Made by a program: the position numbers and the translations under genes
Source of the DNA: Isochrysis galbana
Taxonomy: Eukaryota; Haptophyta; Isochrysidales; Isochrysidaceae
NCBI GenBank assembly: GCA_018136815.1
Contig: CM030937.1
Span: 4,028,226 to 4,092,225, forward strand
Length of the DNA: 64,000 nucleotides
Reading direction: 5' to 3'
The notes under the pieces: model-generated
What the model was told of the DNA's origin: nothing
The model's input: the letters and a program-made list of their open reading frames with translations, nothing else
Database searches by the model: none
Shown here: one piece after another, positions 20,501 to 29,880 of the stretch
How positions within the stretch are numbered: position 1 is the first letter of the stretch
Layout of the letters: every line of letters starts with the position of its first letter

Positions 20501-23500
20501 TGAAGGTGTCACCACCCTTGCCGCTAGCGAGAGCAGTCTCAAGGAGCATTTGAGGTACCTGCGTAGATTTGCCGGACCCCGTCTCGCCGCATAGCACGCC
20601 CACTTGATGTTCGCCCATCGCGTCTCTTAGTGGTTCCACTAGCTTGGCGATCGGAAGTGAGGCACGTAACTCGGCTGAAGAGCGCCCAGCATCCGATTCA
20701 ATCCATCGCTCGTGAGCGAGCTGCAAGCGCGCGCCATCTGCGATGGACTTTGCTGCACGCCGCTCCGCACGCTCACGTCGCGCCTCCTCCTCTGCCAGTG
20801 TAGCCAGCAGCGCCTCCTCCTCCTCTTCACGGGCGCGCTGACGCAATCGCGCAGCGCGCGCAAACTCCTCTTCGGTCACATCTCCGGCGTCCATCATCGG
20901 ATCGTTAGAATGGTCGTATGAAGAATCCTCTGCGTCACGAGCGGCGGCAGATTCTCTGGCCTCGCGAAACTTATCGCGCCTGGAGCGCGATTGCTCCCAG
21001 GGCTCGAAGGGACGCTTCACTAGGCTTTGGACGAAGCGCTCCCTAGCCAGAAGGGCCGCCGCCGCCGAATCTGCTTCAAGCTGAAGGTCGAGACCAGGGC
21101 AAGGGGAGGAGCATGAGCTATGTGCGAGACATGCTCATAATATAAGCAAGTCGAGTTCGAATCCGCAAGCAGCTAGGGGAACGCGAACATACGCCCGCAC
21201 CCACGCACCTGCGCGCTGGCCATCCTCTCATCATTTTCCCACTTGAGCCATAGAGCGCGATAGTCCGGCGGAAGCATCCTATAGAGCGGCTGCTTATTCT
21301 TGCCCGTTCCAAAGAGTTGGAAGAGCGCGGCCGTCGCGGCGGCTTGCTCTGCCGTCTCGCGCTTGTCGAACACCTCATCATCAGGAACTTCTATCTTGGT
21401 GTCATTCATGACCATCACGTGCGCGCGGAAACGACGGCCAACGGATTCAGTTTCGATCTTGGGCCGTTGTGCCTGCATCTTCTGGAACCACTCTAGCAAC
21501 ATAGTCTTCGGCGTCTTGCCAGACCAACGAGATAAGTCGTAGCTCCCGGCGCCTCCGGCGGATTCGGAACCTTGTTCGGTCGGATCTGCACCGCTGTTGC
21601 TGCCGTCTACTGATTGCAAGCCATCTCCGTCGCTGACTGCTGCCGCTTTCCGCGGAACTAGCGCAGTGGGCGTAGGCTCTTTCTCTTTTTCTCTCTCAAC
21701 GGGCTTAGCAACAGAGGTGGTTTGGTACTTAGCCAGCATAGCGGCGCGCTGCGCCGCTGCATTTCCACCCCCGTTTCCTGGCTTCTTCTTGCCTGCAGCG
21801 CTTCCGCTCTTCTTCTTCTTCCCACCACCTTCCCCACCACCACCCGACTCAACTAGCTTCTTATTTGTAGCATCTTCAACATCGTTGACACGGCAATCAT
21901 CCTTTCCATAATCTCCGCTCGACAATTTAGGTGCTGAGGAGGATGTAGCACCGCATGCAGCTTGAGCCGCCTCGCGCTCGGCCGCCTCGCGCTCGGCCGC
22001 CTCGCGCTCGGCCGCCTCACGCTCGGCCGCCTCGCGCTCGGCCGCCTCCCGCTCGGCCGCCTCCCGCTCGGCCGCCTCGCGCGCGGCCGCCTCGCGCGCG
22101 GCCGCCTCCCGCGCGGCCGCCTCCCGCTCGGCCGCCTCCCGCTCGGCCGCCGCCCGCTCGGCCGCCGCCCGCTCGGCCGCCGCCCGCTCCTCCCGCTCGG
22201 CCGCCTCCCGCTCGGCCACTTCCCGCTCGGCCGCCTCCCGCTCGGCCGCCTCCCGCTCGGCCGCCACCTTCGCCGTCTCCCGCTCGGCCGCCGCCTTCTC
22301 CGCCGCCGCCGCCCTTTCATCCTCGGCTTGCTCGGCTATTTGCCACTGCGCATCTGCCTCCATTGTGACAATATTCGTAGCACCAACTGCTTCTTTTGCC
22401 CGGCGCAAGATAGCCTTTCGATGCCCTTTCTTTACGACCTGGGGCCAGTCTCCGTCATCAATCTCAGTTAGAGCGAGAGTTGAATCGTAGCCATCAGCAG
22501 CGAGTGCCTTGGAATAGATTGTTGCGTCAGCCGTGCCTATTGCACAAGCTTTGCTCAGCCACGTCGCAAGCGCCTCCTCACCGATGACTTTGTTGGCGGA
22601 AGCAGCACCAACCGTCGTATCAGCAAGGGTGCTTTCGTACTCCCTCCCTCCACTGTGTGTCTCCTTCCTCTCCAAGCTCGCAATGTCGGCCTTATTGTTG
22701 AGCTCTGACTCATAGTCAGCATCACCATTGAAGTCGAGGCTGAATGTTTGCTCGTCTTCATCTATGGCGGAGGCTTTCTTGGCCTTCAGTGCCTCCTCCT
22801 CCTTTACACGCCGAGCGGCGCGTTTCGCTTGGATATGAGCGGCCTCCCCAATTCTCATGAGCCGTGTCTGGTACTTCGGGATCAGCCGCTGAAGGGCTGT
22901 CTCGATCTGGTCGGCATGCCTTCCCAGCCGCCGGGCAACGCGTGCTTGCTTCCCAGCGGCCACGAGGTCACCCGCCGCCTCGGACTCATCTGCTGCGCGC
23001 TCCGCCGCCACACGCGCTCCATCCTTCTCCTTGAGCAACTGCTCGAGGCGCTTATCACCGAGTTCATCAAGGTCAAGGATGCCAAACTGGTCTGCTAATT
23101 CCTCCTCTTCATCGTCACTCGATGACTCCGCCAGAGAAGCTGCATGGCGACGTTTCCATTCCGACGCTGCAGCCGTGGCCGCCGCGATGGCTGCCTTGCA
23201 GGCCGCCCGCCCAACCGCCTCCGTCTCATCTTTCTTTCCTTTGCTCACCTTGGCCGCCGCTTGCTTGGCGAACGCGGCAGCACGTTTGTTGGCGTCCAGA
23301 AACTTGCCCTCAGGCTTCGCCTTTTGCGAGGAGATTTTCTTCAGGACTGCTGCCCGCTCCTTCTCTTTCTCGTCCTCTTCTTCCACGTCTGCCGCCATCC
23401 GAAGGCTGGATGGCAGTGCCGAGTCGGGAAGATTCAAGCATGCCCAGTCGAGCGCGTCGTTGAGCGAGGCATCAACCCTAAGGTGTGGTAGGCACAGCTC

Positions 23501-23803
23501 AATCTCCTGGGTGTCAAAACCTGCCCGTGACATCTGACTGTACAACTGATGCAGTTTGCGCGGATCGCGTAGCAGCTTCCCTCCGATGCCCCTTCGCCGC
23601 TCCTCATCGATTTGCGCTTCGTGCGCTGTGCGTAGCACCTGCCTAAGGCGCTGCTCCTCCTCGGGCTCGAGCCAGATGGCGTAGTCTGTAGTGGCAGCCC
23701 TCGCTGCCGATGACTGCATCTGCTGCTTGTTCATGCGCAATTGCTGGTTCCCTTCGGACGAATTCGTGCGTGTGTCTATAGAAACTCTCCCACTGGTGCG
23801 CAC
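17511..23803 (-). CDS. DHX29: DHX29-like DEAH-box RNA helicase (5 exons)
   Basis: Exons 23803-21209, 21080-20394, 20246-19656, 19549-19361 and 19199-17511 join in phase to about 1,916 residues. The N-terminal half has a UBA-like region, a SAM-like segment (about 400-465), a charged AEREAAERE repeat (about 500-615) and a dsRBD-like segment (about 758-834). The helicase core has Walker A GETGSGKST (about 1028), motif Ia TQPRRIAATS, DEVH box (about 1135), SAT, LATNIAETSITIDD and QRSGRAGR (about 1403), then the HA2 and OB-fold regions. DHX29 binds the small ribosomal subunit and helps scanning through structured leaders; that role here is by family. The protein is longer than animal or plant DHX29 because of the N-terminal expansions. 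The third intron fits best as GC-AG (CAG|GCGCGT). Met24 at 23734 is an alternative start. DHX57 or DHX36 are less likely because of the N-terminal architecture. Confidence 0.85.
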
Positions 23804-24202
23804 CCAGACTCTGTCTCCTTGTAACCTCTCCGCCGGCTCACTCTCTCCGCGTCCCCTGCGCTCAGTCGCTCAGTACACCCCTCTGCTATGTGCACGCGTG
23901 CGAGTGCGCGCAAGCGTTCGTGTGCGCGTGAATGTGCGCCTCCTTCCTGCGAGCTCTCTCGCCTCTCGCAAGCTATCTCTCACTCACACGTCGCCTCACC
24001 TCCCTCACGGTCTGTCCCTCTCTCTTCTCCCCTCCCGGCCCTCTCCTTTCTCTCTGGCTGCCCCTCCCCACTCTTTCCCTATCTCACTCAGCAGCCCTCA
24101 CAACACTCTCAGCCTCTTCGTCTATTTCAGCTGTGGCTGTCGAGGTGAGGCTGGCGGTGACCGAGGAAGGGGCACGCTATAGCCGAGTGGTGTTGCCGGT
24201 TT

Positions 24203-24205
<3 letters not shown>
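23804..24205. promoter_or_regulatory. Upstream region of the helicase gene
   Basis: C/T-rich leader region between the helicase start and the CT microsatellite. No core promoter motif could be assigned. Confidence 0.35.
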
Positions 24206-24257
<52 letters not shown>

Positions 24258-24339
24258 TCCCTCTCTCTCCCTCCCCCTCTCTCTCTCTCTCTCTCTTTCT
24301 CTCCCCTCTGTCTCGCCGCTCTCTCCTCTCTCTCTCCCG

Positions 24340-24418
<79 letters not shown>

Positions 24419-24431
24419 CCCTCTGTCTCGC

Positions 24432-24478
<47 letters not shown>

Positions 24479-24541
24479 CTTCTCTTCCTCCCTCTCCCTC
24501 CCTCCCTCCCTCTCCCTCTCTCTCCCTCTCTCCCTCTCTCC
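24206..24541. repeat. CT/GA microsatellite, about 335 bp
   Basis: Nearly pure polypyrimidine tract made of CT runs with TCTCCC, TGTCTCGCCG and CCCT interruptions; two 40-60 base stretches are perfect CT. Open frames through it are artefacts. It lies about 400 bases upstream of the helicase start. Confidence 0.97.
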
Positions 24542-25019
24542 CCGCCGGGGGGGGGGAACGCGCGGCAGGCAAGGGCGGGGCCGCCGGGCGACGCTCCTCT
24601 CACTCCCTAAAGGGTTAGAACTTAGAGCATTGTAGAACAGGTCGCGTTCCGTTGAAAGTAGACCATCGACAGGAGTTTTATTGGTAGAGTAATGGTAAGA
24701 CGGCCAGGGGCCAAGGCTGGAGTCCGTCGTCCGGATGGTCAAGGCGGGTGGTAAAGCCTGAAGTCTACAGTCTACAACCGTGCGTAGCCTACATGCACAT
24801 ACACGCACACGCGCTCTAAGTTTTCTTTGATAGCTCATGGGGAAAGCCTCTTGGCGGGGTCCCCACAACCACAACCCACAAAGCGGAAGCGGCGCCGCGG
24901 CGCCTCGAAACACGCCTCCCCCTAACTACAACCTATCGCCCTGTCACCATCGAGGTGACCAGGGCGGCCGAGAGAACCGGGTAAAAATCCTCTTACAATT
25001 CTCTCACACCACTATCAAA

Positions 25020-25172
25020 CGTAGGGCGGTCAAACAATGTTTTTTTATAAGGGGTGAAAAAATGACCATCTCAAAATTGAGGAAATTTAAGGATTTTTTT
25101 CGGGAGAAAGTTCCCAATACACCCAACTAGCACATATCCGGGGCCCATTAGGACCCGGACCCCCCCCCTTGG
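25020..25172 (+). repeat. Repeat G-related terminus, copy 2
   Basis: It starts TAGGGCGGTCAAACA and runs about 150 bases with strong similarity to 47155-47303 (shared AACTAGCACATATCCGGGGC block). The preceding 45 bases resemble 34227-34280, so the element may have inserted into another repeat. Confidence 0.7.
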
Positions 25173-25235
25173 GCCCCCATAACAAAACGTAATCAAAAAC
25201 TGACAAAAGACGCTAAAATCGCAAAAGCTCAAAAA

Positions 25236-26062
25236 GCCCAACTTCGAACCGATGCCGGGCGCGCTGCGTGGCCGTTTTCGACGATCCATCCGGATGGCGG
25301 ACCCCACCAGATACCATATACGCATATCCCACCCGGATGGTCACGCCAATCGGGCAGGCCGCGCGCCGAACCCTCGTCGAAATCACCACCCGCCGAGCCC
25401 ATTGAACGTTGAGCCGTCGCCGAGGGAGGCCCGGAGAGACCAACTTCGAACCGATGCCGGGCGCGCTGCGTGGCCGTTTTCGACGATCCATCCGGATGGC
25501 GGACCCCACCAGATACCATATACGCATATCCCACCCGGATGGTCACGCCAATCGGGCAGGCCGCGCGCCGAACCCTCGTCGAAATCACCACCCGCCGAGC
25601 CCATTGAACGTTGAGCCGTCGCCGAGGGAGGCCCGGAGAGCCCAACTTCGAACCGATGCCGGGCGCGCTGCGTGGCCGTTTTCGACGATCCATCCGGATG
25701 GCGGACCCCACCAGATACCATATACGCATATCCCACCCGGATGGTCACGCCAATCGGGCAGGCCGCGCGCCGAACCCTCGTCGAAATCACCCACCCGCCG
25801 AGCCCATTGAACGTTGAGCCGTCGCCGAGGGAGGCCCGGAGAGACCAACTTCGAACCGATGCCGGGCGCGCTGCGTGGCCGTTTTCGACGATCCATCCGG
25901 ATGGCGGACCCCACCAGATACCATATACGCATATCCCACCCGGATGGTCACGCCAATCGGGCAGGCCGCGCGCCGAACCCTCGTCGAAATCACCCACCCG
26001 CTGAGCCCATTGAACGTTGAGCCGTCGCCGAGGGAGGCCCGGAGAGCCCAACTTCGAACCGA
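25236..26062. repeat. Minisatellite, four units of 202-203 bp
   Basis: Units begin AACTTCGAACCGATG at 25240, 25442, 25644 and 25847, with a fifth start at 26050. Copies are almost identical; the last two differ from the first two by one extra C in CACC(C)ACCC. The array adjoins a coiled-coil-coding segment, and a minus-strand frame runs through both. Confidence 0.97.
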
Positions 26063-26333
26063 TGGCAGCCTGTGCTGTCGCGGCCATTTGCTCGGACGCA
26101 TGCGCGAGCTGCGCGCGCAGTGCCTCCACCGTCGCCACCAGCTCCTGCGTCCGCCCGCGCTCAGCCTCGAGCATGGCTTGCAGCTGCCGCAGCTTTGCCG
26201 CGTCGTCGCCCATGTAGTCCGCCGCCGCCTCGAAGTCGGCCTCCAGTCGCCTCTTCTCCTCGCGCGCCTTCTCCAGGCAGCGCCGCAGCTGCTCAACACG
26301 TTCACAAGCACTGTCTGTGTCTGTCGTAATCAT
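26063..26333 (-). CDS. Coiled-coil exon or gene fragment joined to the minisatellite
   Basis: Ninety codons from 26333 encode a regular coiled coil (for example ACERVEQLRRCLEKAREEK, then AKLRQLQAMLEAERGRTQEL) of myosin-tail or tropomyosin-like character. The frame continues through the minisatellite to 25383. No catalytic motif, no signal peptide and no clear promoter are visible. It may be an exon of a larger gene or a captured piece. The bases before its ATG (CGCAGGATG) resemble a 3' splice site. Confidence 0.4.
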
Positions 26334-26597
26334 CCTGCGATCGAGTAAGTATTAGTTATTCAGCCTCTTTATTAACGTAATCTACCCTATCCTCTCTGTG
26401 GGACTTTCCTAGTGACCCCCAGCCGAGCCACGCGCTCATTCTTGCTCTGCAAGGGTTTTGTTTTAGCGCGTAGACCCCCCACACCCACCCAAATATCCAC
26501 CAAGTATCCAGGGCACCCATGGAAATATCCAGAGATAGCTAGTCCTGCCAAAATTCGCCCAAATATCCAGTAGATATATCCGGATATTTCTGCCAAG

Positions 26598-26991
26598 GCC
26601 TAGATTTGCCCCAAGCTTGCCGTCACAAAGCCGCAGGAGTCGATACACAGGCTCCATGATTTGGATTGCTACCTTTATTGTGTCCATGATGTCATCAGAG
26701 CGAATGATTCGCTTGACGGCCTGCGCCTTGTCCCTCCTGTCGCGCGATTGCCCGTCGACCCATTGATTGTAGACTGGGTCGATCATCAGGCGCTCCAAGA
26801 CAAAGTGCACGTTCTTGTACCTCATGAGCATCAGGAGAGTCGAGGCGAATCGAGTCTCGCAAGCTTTCAGCAATTCCATACCACCCACAAGTCTCTCGAA
26901 CTCGGTCACAACCTGGCACAAAGCTCGGTAGCGTGCAAGGGTCTTCTGATGCGCCGTGATAAAACTAACCACCTCACGGACCTTGTGTGGG
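26598..26991 (-). pseudogene. hAT-like transposase fragment (DUF659-type region)
   Basis: An open segment of about 130 residues contains ELLKACETRFASTLLMLMRY, RLMIDPVYNQWV and QIMEPVYRLLRLCDGK, spaced as in the central region of hAT transposases (ETRF...ML, then P-Y-LLR-D). Both N-terminal zinc finger and C-terminal dimerisation parts are missing, and the frame runs into unrelated sequence on both sides. It is a decayed DNA transposon. Confidence 0.6.
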
Positions 26992-27605
26992 ATGGAGTGG
27001 AGCTGTGGCTGTGTTGCATGTGGGGGCAAGAGGATTGATGTATGTAACATGTGAGGTACAGTCCAGAGACATGGGGCACGGGCCACCGGACACATGGGAG
27101 GCACGCATCGGAGGAGCTGAGGACGAGCGAGGGACCTCGACCGACATGCGGTCACGCGAGACGAGAACGAGGACGAAGGGCACACAGGGCGGAAGGCCAC
27201 AGGAGCGCTCAAGCGATAGCGCTGAGCGTACAAAAGCTACCGGACCAAGAGAAGACACGCGGGGGGGGGAAGAAGAGAACGCGCGGGAAAAGAAAGAGAC
27301 GACAGTGGGCGGAAGACACTCAGTGGGAACGGGGAGAGAGGGAAGGAGAGACGAGGCGGGAAATGGGAAAGAGGAAAGAGGGACGTGAGGGGACGATCCT
27401 ATTGGGAGCGGGCGGGAAAGGTGAGCGTGATACGGAACTAGACAACGAAGGGGGGTCACGCGAGGAAACCTAATGGCGGGGAAGATGCGAAGAGGTATGA
27501 ACAACCCCCCCTACCCGCAACACCCCCCCCCGATGCGAGAGTCGGTGTCCGGGCGACGATCGCAGCGCAGAAGGCGGGGAGGGACGGGGCAATGGAGCGA
27601 GGTGG
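26992..27605. other. Purine-rich stretch without a gene
   Basis: The plus strand from about 27060 to 27480 is dominated by GA-rich sequence. Frames are open but biased and motif-free. Confidence 0.5.
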
Positions 27606-28001
27606 TCAGGCGGACGCGTGAGCCCATGCGTTGGTGGCGTAGCGGACGCAGGCATCGAGCTTGCGCTTGGGTAGCCATTTGGTGAGGAAATCGGCGGCCA
27701 TGTGCTCGGTGCCGACGTGACGTAGAGCGACTTCGCCGGACGCAACGCGTTGGAGAAGGACGTGATAGCGACGCATGAAGTGGCGGGCGCGGGAGGGAGC
27801 GGAGCGCAGGGAGCCGACACGCATGTTTGCAAGGTTGTCGGTGCCGACGAGGGTGGGCCCGTCGAGGTGGACGCCGATGGCGCGTAGGATTTCGCGGGCG
27901 TACGAGACACCTTCAGCAGCTTTGCAGGAGGCGATGCCACCAACGACTCCCGCCCTCTCTTCGACGCAACGACGCAACAGACAACGATACACTAGTACCA
28001 A
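27606..28001 (-). mobile_element. Ty1/copia-type RNase H fossil
   Basis: Similarity to the C-terminal RNase H region of copia polyproteins: an AEGVSYAREILRAIGV helix, a GPTLVGTDN segment, a MRRYHVLLQ segment and a final HMAADFLTKWLP. Only this terminal part of pol is present, so the element is broken. No flanking LTR is recognised nearby. Confidence 0.75.
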
Positions 28002-28089
28002 GCCACACCTTAAAAATTACAACACAAAAACTAGACATCGAACACATCCTCATACAAGAAAACAACGAACAAGCGAGCGACCAGGGATA

Positions 28090-28330
28090 GCGCCCTGGCC
28101 ACAAGGGAGGAGATCCTCAGGAGAGACTCCCAAACGACCCACCCATAGGGGGAAGCCGCAAGGCTGGGCCCCCACATAGAGACGCGACCCAAAGCGTCTC
28201 ACAGCAACTGCGAGCCAAAAGGCCTGCCCCCCCCTCCCCCGACGCCAGACCCAAAGTAGTGCACATGGGTCGACCCCCCAAAACCGAATAAAAAGGACCG
28301 AGGGGGGGGGGCGAAAGGGGAGCGGGAGTG
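28090..28330 (+). repeat. Repeat F-like segment
   Basis: It contains the AGTAGTGCACATGGG variant of the F core within GC-rich flanks, and resembles 60690-60815 in layout. Confidence 0.45.
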
Positions 28331-29880
28331 GGGCAAGGGCGATGTCAGGGGGTGTCCCCAGCGAGTGGGACGGGGGATAGCAGAACAGTAGGCACCTTCA
28401 AGAATATTTTTTTTATCTTCGCGAAGCGCTTCGCCGTGCCTGGGTGGGCGCCTACGGTTGCGGCACGGGTGGGAGTGGGAGGCAAGTCGCCTGTCGTCGC
28501 CGAAGAGGAGTGTGTAGATTCCGATGCGGGTGAGGAGTTGGAGACGCGCAGCCAATGTTCGGTGCGCACTGACGTCACCGCTGAGAGTGGAGAGTGGCGA
28601 TGAGTCCGAACACGAACACGACGCAGACGATATGTGTGCATTGTGCATTGTGTGCGTCTTTGTCTTTCTTTGGTCTTTGGGTGAAGTGGGTGTGAGCTCG
28701 CGGGGAGCGTATCGTGTGTGTGTGTGTGTGTGGTAGTATCGCATAACATATAACATTTCACTTGGGCTATAATGCAGTTCCCACGCGAATTTCCACGGCT
28801 CGAGACTCGCACGAGCCCATTTTTCAAATCCACTTCGAAATCACCACATTTCGCATTTCGGAGTAGTTTGTAGTTTTCTTAATACGGCCGCCGGCTGCTC
28901 CAGCCGGCGGCCTGAAATTGGCGAATTTTCTTATTCAACATCGATCAGAAATACGTTATGTGAAAGGTTTGCAAAGACTGCTGCCCTTGACTTAGCACCC
29001 CGGCTCACCCCTGAGACTTGCATGCTTGCCTCAAAGGGACACAAAAAACACTCAAGACACACCACAACGAGCAACGAGCCGAAGTCTCTGCCAACACATA
29101 GGTCACATGCTTGCATGCGTCGCCCGCGCTCAAGACTCCTACCTCCATGGCAATCGCCTAGTACACAAATTTGGCTCCCTGGGGGGCTGTGGGACTCCAA
29201 TTCTGCGGCCCGGTGCACAGATCTATGAAACAGCAGGTAGCACTCCGTGCAACCACTGCGCTCACCACCGACCACCACAAGAGGTGAACTTGTGGCCACT
29301 CCTTTGCGCACCTCGCCTGGTGGCCTGCCTAGTAGGTTCCTTCCCCCACCCCCCCCACCTCGGGCGCGCTCTTCTTCGGTATACCAGGGCCCAACCTGTG
29401 ACGCTCGTCCTCCTCTACCATGCGAGAACTGCACACTTCATGCAGCTCAGCCTCTCGGTCAACAGGTCAACAGGGGCGTCAGGGACACCAGCGCCGCCAA
29501 CCAGTGGCTCGAGAGGGAGGCCGCCCGCCTTGCTCAAGCCGCCTGGATCATACCCAACACAATACTCAGCGGCCAGGAGCCCCACTACCTGATCGACTGC
29601 GGGCGACGCCGCCCTCCCACCCGCCGATTTCCCGTGATACCGGGGGTGGGCCAGCTCATCCGCGGACCATTAAGATAATTAGTGGCCCCTTGTGCTCCTA
29701 CTACTATAATCACCTGTGTATTACAGAATACTCGTTTCTTCTGTGGGGAAGCCTTGCCCCTCATCAGCTGGGTGCCCCGCTCTCTCTGCCTCCTCTGTTT
29801 TAAGTTTTCCCTGTCTCTCTCTCCCCTCCCCGCCCCACACCCATTCCGAGAGAGCGAGCAACACTGGGGGGGCGCCGCCA
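28331..29880. other. Intergenic region with a strong hairpin and short GT repeat
   Basis: A GT run lies at about 28709-28730 and a perfect hairpin at 28886-28912. A plus frame at about 29420-29678 (ending GVGQLIRGPLR) and a minus frame at 28931-29434 have no recognised motif and are not called as genes. The last 150 bases are the 5' flank of the dehydrogenase gene. Confidence 0.45.
28886..28912. repeat. Perfect 12-bp-stem hairpin
   Basis: GGCCGCCGGCTG, loop CTC, CAGCCGGCGGCC. It lies alone in AT-richer sequence. Function unknown. Confidence 0.8.

Noticed and set aside
21118-21180. tRNA-like TTCGAATCC with a CTCATAA loop-like segment
   Set aside because: The T-arm does not pair, no acceptor stem can be formed, and the segment lies within the first helicase intron.
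21955-22471. Plus-strand proline/arginine or leucine/glycine repeat frames
   Set aside because: Shadows of the AEREAAERE coding repeat of the helicase on the opposite strand.
24122-24913. Open frames of Ser-Leu or Arg-Glu repeats
   Set aside because: Translation of a CT/GA microsatellite.
25236-26062. CRISPR-like array
   Set aside because: Units of 202-203 bp are repeated head to tail with no unique spacers; this is a minisatellite in a eukaryotic genome.
28931-29434. Minus-strand 167-codon frame next to a perfect hairpin
   Set aside because: No motif, glycine/arginine-rich patches from poly-C sequence, and no supporting splice or start context.
29247-29678. Plus-strand 143-codon frame upstream of the dehydrogenase
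   Set aside because: No recognised motif and a low-complexity first half; too little to call a gene, although its C-terminal third has protein-like composition.
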